Positions 58,200 through 64,000 of a stretch of DNA of 64,000 nucleotides are shown here, piece after piece. A model generated the notes under the pieces. The model ran no database searches. It was given only the letters and a program-made list of their open reading frames with translations, and had not been told where the DNA came from. The stretch comes from Streptomonospora nanhaiensis (GTDB taxonomy: Bacteria; Actinomycetota; Actinomycetes; Streptosporangiales; Streptosporangiaceae). Within the stretch, counting starts at the first letter, position 1; the number at the start of each line of letters is the position of its first letter. A program made the translations under genes and the position numbers. The stretch is taken from positions 4,278,001-4,342,000 of the forward strand of contig NZ_JACCFO010000001.1 in NCBI RefSeq assembly GCF_013410565.1, given 5' to 3'.

Positions 58200-59930
58200 A
58201 TGACAGCAGCGCGGATGGGCCCGGACCAGCGAGCCGAGGCGCTGGCCGCCATGGCGGGCGGCGAGCTGGACGTACTGGTGGTGGGCGGCGGGATCGTGGG
58301 CGCCGGCGTGGCGCTGGACGCGGTGTCGCGCGGGTTGTCGGTCGGCCTGATCGAGGCCCGCGACTTCGCCTCGGGCACCTCCAGCAGGTCCAGCAAGCTG
58401 ATCCACGGCGGCCTGCGCTACCTGGAGCAGATGGACTTCGAGCTGGTGCGCGAGGCGCTGGTGGAGCGCGGCCTGCTGCTGCACCGCATCGCGCCGCACC
58501 TGGTGCGGCCGGTGCCGTTCCTCTACCCGCTCACCAAGCACTGGGAGCGGCCCTACGTCGGCGCCGGGGTCACCCTCTACGACGTCCTGGCCACGTCCAT
58601 GGGCAACACCCGGGGCCTGCCGCACCACCGCCACCTCACGCGCGGCGGGGCGCTGCGGGTCTTCCCCGCGCTGCGCCGCGACGCGCTGGTGGGCGCGGTG
58701 CAGTACTGGGACGCCCAGGTCGACGACGCCCGCTACGTGGTCACGGTGCTGCGCACCGCCGCCACCTACGGCGCGCACATCGCCTCGCGCGTGCAGGCGG
58801 TGGGCTTCCTGCGCGAGGGCGAGCACGTCACGGGCGCCCGCGCCCAGGACCTGGAGACCGGCGAGTCGATCGAGATCCGCGCCAAGCAGGTGGTCAACGC
58901 CGCCGGGGTGTGGACCGACGACATCCAGGAGATGGTCGGCGGGCGCGGGCAGATCCACGTGCGCGCCTCAAAGGGCATCCACCTGGTGGTGCCGCGCGAC
59001 CGCATCCAGGCGTCCTCGGGCCTGATCCTGCGCACCGAGAAGAGCGTGCTGTTCGTGATCCCGTGGGGCCGGCACTGGATCATCGGCACCACCGACACCG
59101 ACTGGGACCTGGACAAGGCGCACCCGGCGGCCAGCCGGCGCGACATCGACTACGTGCTCGACCACGTCAACCAGGTGCTGCGGGTGCCGCTGACCCGCGA
59201 CGACGTCGAGGGCGTGTACGCGGGGCTGCGCCCGCTGCTGTCGGGGGAGTCCGACGACACCTCCAAGCTGTCGCGGGAGCACACCGTGGCCCACCCGGTG
59301 CCGGGCCTGGTGCTGATCGCGGGCGGCAAGTACACCACCTACCGGGTGATGGCCAAGGACGCCGTGGACGCGGTCGCCCACGGCCTGGACGGCCGCATCC
59401 CGGAGTCGGTCACCGACCGGGTGCCGCTGGTGGGCGCCGAGGGGTACGCGGCGCTGTGGAACCAGCGCGGCAAGCTGGCGCGCGACTCCGGGCTGCACCG
59501 CTCGCGGGTCACCCACCTGCTGCGGCGCTACGGCACGCTGGTCCACGAGGTCCTGGCGCTGATGGAGGCCGACCCCGGCCTCAAGGAGCCGCTGAGCGGG
59601 TCCGACGACTACCTGCGGGCCGAGATCGTCTACGCCGCGCAGTGCGAGGGCGCCCGCCACCTCAACGACGTGCTGGCGCGGCGCACCCGGATCTCCATCG
59701 AGACCTGGGACCGCGGCATCGCCGCCGCCGAGGAGGCCGCCCGGCTGATGGCCGGGCCGCTGGGGTGGACCGAGGAGCAGATCGAGCGCGAGGTCGCCTA
59801 CTACCGCAAGCGCATCGAGGTCGAGCGCTCCGCCCAGGAGCAGGACAACGACAACGAGGCCGACGCCATCCAGCACGGCGCGCCCGAGATCGTGCCGCCC
59901 GCCCAGGTGGCGGCGGCGAGCGTGAAGTAG
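58200..59930 (+). CDS. glpD: Glycerol-3-phosphate dehydrogenase (GlpD)
   Basis: Encodes 576 residues. FAD Rossmann motif VLVVGGGIVGAGVALDAVSR, then RDFASGTSSRSSKLIHGGLR and NAAGVWTDDI, all typical of GlpD. The C-terminal cap domain (from about 410) is present. A flavoenzyme that oxidises glycerol-3-phosphate to dihydroxyacetone phosphate at the membrane, feeding electrons to quinone. The ATG at 58200 follows GGAAGG. No glpF or glpK is adjacent. Confidence 0.95.
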   Translation: MTAARMGPDQRAEALAAMAGGELDVLVVGGGIVGAGVALDAVSRGLSVGLIEARDFASGTSSRSSKLIHGGLRYLEQMDFELVREALVERGLLLHRIAPHLVRPVPFLYPLTKHWERPYVGAGVTLYDVLATSMGNTRGLPHHRHLTRGGALRVFPALRRDALVGAVQYWDAQVDDARYVVTVLRTAATYGAHIASRVQAVGFLREGEHVTGARAQDLETGESIEIRAKQVVNAAGVWTDDIQEMVGGRGQIHVRASKGIHLVVPRDRIQASSGLILRTEKSVLFVIPWGRHWIIGTTDTDWDLDKAHPAASRRDIDYVLDHVNQVLRVPLTRDDVEGVYAGLRPLLSGESDDTSKLSREHTVAHPVPGLVLIAGGKYTTYRVMAKDAVDAVAHGLDGRIPESVTDRVPLVGAEGYAALWNQRGKLARDSGLHRSRVTHLLRRYGTLVHEVLALMEADPGLKEPLSGSDDYLRAEIVYAAQCEGARHLNDVLARRTRISIETWDRGIAAAEEAARLMAGPLGWTEEQIEREVAYYRKRIEVERSAQEQDNDNEADAIQHGAPEIVPPAQVAAASVK

Positions 59931-59937
59931 GCGCACC

Positions 59938-59963
59938 GGGGGCGGCGGCCGACCGCCGCCCCC
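59938..59963 (+). terminator. Terminator hairpin after glpD
   Basis: A perfect 11-bp stem (59938-59948 with 59953-59963) with a 4-nt loop begins 8 bp after the glpD stop codon. Confidence 0.8.
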
Positions 59964-60066
59964 GCCGCCGCGTCGGGGGCCGGGGCGCGGCGGACGTCCC
60001 GGGTGTTTGTCCACAGGCGGGAAAAAGGACTCGAACCGCGGCGGGTCGCTGCACCACACTGGGGCC

Positions 60067-61626
60067 GTGCTACTGACGATCACCACCACGCGCCCGCCGG
60101 CCACCGACCTCGGCTTCCTGCTGCACAAGCATCCCGACCGCGTGCAGCGCTTCGAGCAGTCCTACGGCACCGCGCACGTCTTCTACCCCGAGGCGAGCGC
60201 GGACCGCTGCACGGCGGCGCTGCTGCTGGAGGTCGATCCCCAGGCGCTCCTGCGCACCCGCAGGGCCGGGGCGAACAGCCCCGACTTCTCCCTGGCGCAG
60301 TACGTCAACGACCGCCCCTACGCCGCCTCCTCCCTGTTCGCGGTGGCGCTGGGCGACGTCTTCCGCAGCGCCCTGCGGGGGCGCAGCGCGGCCCGGCCCG
60401 ACCTCGCCGACTCCGCGCTGCCGCTCACCCTGGCGCTGCCCGCGGTGCCCTGCCGGGGCGGCCCCGATCTCGCGCGGCGGCTGTTCGAGCCCCTGGGCTG
60501 GCGGGTCGACGCCGAGCCCGTCGCCCTCGACCCCGGCCTGCCCGACTGGGGCGACTCCCACTACATCGGCCTGACCCTGACCGGCCACCTCCGGCTGGCC
60601 GACGCGCTCAGCCACCTCTACGTCCTGCTGCCGGTCCTCGACGGCCACAAGCACTACTGGGTCAGCGGCGACGAGGTCGACAAGCTGCTGCGCGCGGGCG
60701 AGGGCTGGCTGGCCGCCCACCCCGAACGCGCCTGGATCACCCGGCGCTACCTGGCCCGGCGCACCCAGTTGTTCCGCGCCGCGCTGGCGCGGCTGAGCGA
60801 ACTCGACGACCTCGCGGCCGACGGCTGCGACCCCCTCGCCGCCCTCCCCGACACGGTCGCCACCGAACCCGCCGAGGAGGAACCGCCGGTCCCCGACCAC
60901 CCCGCCCCCTCCGGCTCCGGCGGGTCCGGGGAGCCCGGGGAGTCCAAAGCGCCCGCGGCGGGGCACGGCACCCCCGCGCCTGCGGCCGCCGCCCACGGCG
61001 GTGCCGAGCCGCCCGGCGAGCGCGGACCCTCGCTGGCCGAGCGCCGGGCCGGCGCCGTGCTGGCCGTGCTCCAGGCCGAGAACGCGCGGTCCGTCCTCGA
61101 CCTCGGCTGCGGGCCCGGACGGCTGCTCGCGCGGCTGCTGGACCACCCCGGCTTCGACACCGTGGCCGGCACCGACGTCTCGGCGGCGGTGCTGGAGCAG
61201 GCCCGGCGGCGGCTGCGGCTGGACCGCCGGCCCGAGCACCACCGCCGGCGGCTGACCCTGTTCGCGGCGTCGGCGCTCTACACCGACCCCCGGTTCCGGG
61301 GCTATGACGCCGCCGTGCTGATGGAGGTCATCGAGCACGTCGACCCGCCCCGGCTGCCCGCGCTGGCGCACGTGGTGTTCGGCGACGCCGCACCGCGCAC
61401 CGTGGTCGTCACCACGCCCAACGTCGAGTACAACGTCCGCTACCCCACGCTGCCCGAGGGCGCGCACCGCCACACCGACCACCGGTTCGAGTGGACCCGC
61501 GCCGAGTTTCGCGCGTGGGCCGACGACACCGCCGCCACCTACGGCTACCGGGTGCGCTACCTGCCCGTCGGCCCCGAAGACCCCGAGGTGGGGGCCTCCA
61601 CCCAGATGGGAGTGTTCACCAGATGA
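60067..61626 (+). CDS. hen1: 3'-terminal RNA ribose 2'-O-methyltransferase Hen1
   Basis: Encodes 519 residues from a GTG, giving the conserved N-terminus LLTITTTRPPATDLGFLLHK. The N-terminal half (1-240) is the bacterial Hen1-specific domain that works with Pnkp. After a Pro/Gly linker (about 280-335) the methyltransferase domain has motif I VLDLGCGPGRLL, the metal-binding EVIEHVDPPRL (E420, E423, H424) and a distal HRHTDHRFEWTR. It methylates the 2'-OH at the broken tRNA 3' end so that the repaired site resists re-cleavage. Its stop overlaps the pnkp ATG. Confidence 0.95.
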   Translation: MLLTITTTRPPATDLGFLLHKHPDRVQRFEQSYGTAHVFYPEASADRCTAALLLEVDPQALLRTRRAGANSPDFSLAQYVNDRPYAASSLFAVALGDVFRSALRGRSAARPDLADSALPLTLALPAVPCRGGPDLARRLFEPLGWRVDAEPVALDPGLPDWGDSHYIGLTLTGHLRLADALSHLYVLLPVLDGHKHYWVSGDEVDKLLRAGEGWLAAHPERAWITRRYLARRTQLFRAALARLSELDDLAADGCDPLAALPDTVATEPAEEEPPVPDHPAPSGSGGSGEPGESKAPAAGHGTPAPAAAAHGGAEPPGERGPSLAERRAGAVLAVLQAENARSVLDLGCGPGRLLARLLDHPGFDTVAGTDVSAAVLEQARRRLRLDRRPEHHRRRLTLFAASALYTDPRFRGYDAAVLMEVIEHVDPPRLPALAHVVFGDAAPRTVVVTTPNVEYNVRYPTLPEGAHRHTDHRFEWTRAEFRAWADDTAATYGYRVRYLPVGPEDPEVGASTQMGVFTR

Positions 61627-64000
61627 GCGCCGTCGATCCCTCCTCGGCGCCGCGCGGCGCCGACAACCCCGCCGGCCGCCCCGCCGACCCCCGCGACCCC
61701 GCCCCCGCTCCCCGGGTGCTGGGCGTCCCCGAGATGGGCCTGGTGGTGCTCATCGGCGTGTCCGGCTCGGGCAAGTCCACCTTCGCCGCCCGGCACTTCC
61801 GGCCGACGCAGGTGGTCTCCTCCGACCACTGCCGGGGCATGGTCAGCGACGACCCCAACGACCAGAGCGCCAGCGCCGACGCGTTCGCGCTGCTGCACCA
61901 CATCGTCGCCACCCGGCTGCGCCGGGGCCTGCTCACCGTGGTCGACGCCACCAACGTCCAGCAGGCCGCGCGCGCCGAACTCGTGCGCATCGCCAAGGAC
62001 CACGACGTCCTGGCCACCGCGATCGTGCTCGACATCCCCGAACGCCTCGCCCACGACCGCAACGCCGCCCGCCCCGACCGCGACTTCGGTCCGCACGTGG
62101 TCGCCCGGCAGCGCCGCGAGCTGCGGCGCGGGCTCAAGCGGCTCGACAAGGAGGGCTTCCGCCGCGTGCACGTGCTGCGCGGCAGCGCCGAGATCGACTC
62201 CGCCACCGTCGAACTGGAGCCCGGCTGGACCGACAAGCGGCACCTCACCGGCCCCTTCGACATCGTGGGCGACGTCCACGGCTGCCGTGCCGAACTGGAG
62301 GAGCTGCTCGACCGCCTCGGCTACGTCCTCGACCGCGACCCCGAGGGCCGCGCGGTGGGGGCCCGCCACCCCGAGGGGCGCACCGCCGTGTTCGTCGGCG
62401 ACCTCGTCGACCGCGGGCCCGACACCCCGGGCGTGCTGCGGCTGGTCATGGGCATGGTCGCCGCCGGCGACGCCCTGTGCGTGTCCGGCAACCACGAGAA
62501 CAAGCTGGTGCGCGCCCTCAAGGGGCGCAAGGTGCAGGTCACCCACGGGCTGGAGGAGTCGCTGGCCCAGCTCGGCGCCGCGCCCGACGACTTCCGCGCC
62601 CGCGTCCTGGAGTTCTGCGACGGCCTGCTCAGCCACTACGTGCTCGACTCCGGGCGGCTCGTCGTGGCCCACGCCGGGCTCAAGGAGGAGTACCACGGCC
62701 GCGCCTCGGGCCGGGTGCGCTCCTTCGCGCTCTACGGCGAGACCACCGGCGAGACCGACGAGTTCGGCCTGCCGGTGCGCCACCCGTGGGCGCACGAGTA
62801 CCGGGGGGCGGCCACGGTCGTCTACGGCCACGTGCCCACCCCCCGGCCGGAGTGGGTGAACAACACCATCTGCCTGGACACCGGGTGCGTGTTCGGCGGC
62901 CGGCTCACGGCGCTGCGCTACCCCGAGCGCGAACTCGTGGCGGTCGACGCCCACCGGGTCTGGTACGAACCCGCCCGCCCGTTCCCCGCCGCCGAGGGCG
63001 CCGCCGCGCACGGCACCGGCGGCACCGCCGGCACCGCCGCCCCCGCCGGGGTGGTGGCCCTCGGCGACGTCCTCTCCGACGAACCGGTGACCCGCATCGC
63101 CACCCGGTACGGCACGGTAGGGGTGCCGCGCGACAACGCCCTCGCGGCGCTTGAGGCCATGAGCCGGCACGCGGTCGACCCCCGCTGGCTGCTGTACCTG
63201 CCGCCGACCATGGCGCCCGCGCCCACCTCGGCCGACCCCGGCCTCCTGGAGCACCCCGACGAAGCCTTCGGCGCGTTCCTCGACCAGGGCGTGGCCCGGG
63301 TCATCTGCCAGGAGAAGCACATGGGCTCGCGCGCGGTGGCCGTGGTCTGCCGCGACCCCGACGCCGCCGCGCGGCGGTTCGTGCCCGGCGCGCTGGGCGC
63401 GGTCTTCACCCGCACCGGCCGGCCGTTCTTCACCGACCCCCGGGTGGAGTCGGCCGTGCTGGCCGAACTGCGCGCGGGCATCACCGCGGCCGGGCTGTGG
63501 GAGCGGCTCGACACCGACTGGGTCGCCTTCGACGGCGAACTCCTGCCGTGGTCGGCCAAGGCCGAGGGCCTGATCCGCGACCAGTACGCGGCCGTGGGGG
63601 CGGCGGCCCGCGCCGCGCTGCCCGCCGCCGAGGGCGTGCTGGCGGCTGCGGCCGCGCGCGGCCTGGACGTCGCCGACCTCACCGAGCGCACCGTGCTGCG
63701 CGCCCGCGAGATCGAGGCGTTCAGCACGGTCTACCGGGGCTACACCTGGCCCACCGACGGCGCCGCCGGGCTGCGCTTCGCGCCGTTCGCGGTGCTGGCG
63801 GCCGAGGGCGCGCACTTCGCCGACCGGGACCACCTGTGGCACATGGGCGTGGCCGAGAAGCTGGCCGACCACTGCGCCATGGTGCGCACCACCCGCTACC
63901 GCGTGGTCGACACCACCGACCCCCAGGCCACCGCGGCGGCGGTGGGGTGGTGGCGCGAACTGGTGGGCGCGGGCGGCGAGGGCATGGTGGTCAAGCCGCT
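61623..64000 (+). CDS. pnkp: Polynucleotide kinase-phosphatase Pnkp (3' end beyond window)
   Basis: 792 residues visible; open to the window end. Three modules: 5'-kinase with P-loop GVSGSGKSTFAARHF (about 44-58); binuclear metallophosphatase with DIVGDVHGCRAELEEL, FVGDLVDRGPD and SGNHENKLV (about 213-500); and ATP-dependent ligase-like domain with the adenylated Lys565 in CQEKHMGSRAV and GEGMVVKP at the very end. It heals and seals cleaved RNA with Hen1. Related Pnkps are about 850 residues, so the last tens of residues are missing. The ATGA overlap with hen1 gives coupling. Confidence 0.96.
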   Translation, partial: MSAVDPSSAPRGADNPAGRPADPRDPAPAPRVLGVPEMGLVVLIGVSGSGKSTFAARHFRPTQVVSSDHCRGMVSDDPNDQSASADAFALLHHIVATRLRRGLLTVVDATNVQQAARAELVRIAKDHDVLATAIVLDIPERLAHDRNAARPDRDFGPHVVARQRRELRRGLKRLDKEGFRRVHVLRGSAEIDSATVELEPGWTDKRHLTGPFDIVGDVHGCRAELEELLDRLGYVLDRDPEGRAVGARHPEGRTAVFVGDLVDRGPDTPGVLRLVMGMVAAGDALCVSGNHENKLVRALKGRKVQVTHGLEESLAQLGAAPDDFRARVLEFCDGLLSHYVLDSGRLVVAHAGLKEEYHGRASGRVRSFALYGETTGETDEFGLPVRHPWAHEYRGAATVVYGHVPTPRPEWVNNTICLDTGCVFGGRLTALRYPERELVAVDAHRVWYEPARPFPAAEGAAAHGTGGTAGTAAPAGVVALGDVLSDEPVTRIATRYGTVGVPRDNALAALEAMSRHAVDPRWLLYLPPTMAPAPTSADPGLLEHPDEAFGAFLDQGVARVICQEKHMGSRAVAVVCRDPDAAARRFVPGALGAVFTRTGRPFFTDPRVESAVLAELRAGITAAGLWERLDTDWVAFDGELLPWSAKAEGLIRDQYAAVGAAARAALPAAEGVLAAAAARGLDVADLTERTVLRAREIEAFSTVYRGYTWPTDGAAGLRFAPFAVLAAEGAHFADRDHLWHMGVAEKLADHCAMVRTTRYRVVDTTDPQATAAAVGWWRELVGAGGEGMVVKP

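Noticed and set aside
60018-60045. tRNA-like T-arm on the minus strand (reverse complement of GGACTCGAACC)
   Set aside because: The flanking bases do not pair into a T-stem or acceptor stem, and no anticodon arm is present.

Overview
The window is a chromosomal segment from a high-GC actinomycete. The sequence is about 70-75% G+C. It carries a WhiB protein, a GroEL with a His-rich tail, a GuaB/GuaB3 pair, a ShbA-type sigma factor, a mycothiol-dependent-type enzyme and many GTG/TTG starts. The gene content (OsaAB-like regulators, ectABCD with an ehu transporter, a cyclodipeptide synthase, a Hen1/Pnkp pair) fits the Nocardiopsis/Streptomonospora neighbourhood. That placement is an inference from reading, not from a search.

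Layout. 0-3.7 kb: end of an ABC drug-exporter ATPase, its ABC-2 permease, and a DesK/NarL-type two-component pair. 3.9-11.3 kb: a multidomain PP2C (RsbU-like) phosphatase divergent from a large multi-HAMP histidine kinase resembling Streptomyces OsaA; its receiver module is cut off by an in-frame TAG, and an OsaB-like regulator follows. 11.3-16.6 kb: a secreted/anchored protein of unknown function, a secreted S15/CocE-type hydrolase, and a TetR regulator divergent from a DUF418 membrane protein, with three helically phased operator copies between the last two. 16.7-24.4 kb: partner-switching and signalling proteins (PAS-GAF, GAF-ANTAR, STAS, MEDS-HATPase), a GT4 glycosyltransferase, a degenerate SDR and a PP2C phosphatase. 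24.5-25.7 kb: a CopC-domain membrane protein and a WhiB protein. 26.4-33.5 kb: ectABCD (ectoine and 5-hydroxyectoine synthesis) followed by ehuBCDA (uptake).

33.7-43.0 kb: a CPBP-like membrane protein, polyphosphate kinase, a Nudix/histidine-phosphatase fusion, an SRPBCC protein, alanine racemase, and the tRNA t6A genes tsaE-tsaB-rimI-tsaD. 43.0-46.5 kb (minus strand): a DinB/MDMPI-fold enzyme, the C-terminal remnant of an imine-reductase-like gene, a cyclodipeptide synthase (CDPS) and a co-directional AMP-forming ligase. This looks like an inserted, apparently unusual natural-product operon. 46.8-50.9 kb: a 792-residue repeat-rich coiled-coil protein and a THUMP-like-domain methyltransferase. 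50.9-59.9 kb: CIRCE-controlled groES-groEL1, ShbA-like sigma factor, guaB, guaB3, a lytic transglycosylase and glpD. 60.1-64.0 kb: the bacterial RNA-repair pair Hen1-Pnkp, with Pnkp running off the window end.

Two themes stand out. Osmotic-stress functions (OsaAB-like signalling, ectoine synthesis and recapture) lie within about 25 kb of each other, beside serine/threonine partner-switching regulators. The most novel-looking item is the CDPS plus adenylating-enzyme operon next to a truncated gene. No tRNA, rRNA, CRISPR array or insertion sequence was recognised.
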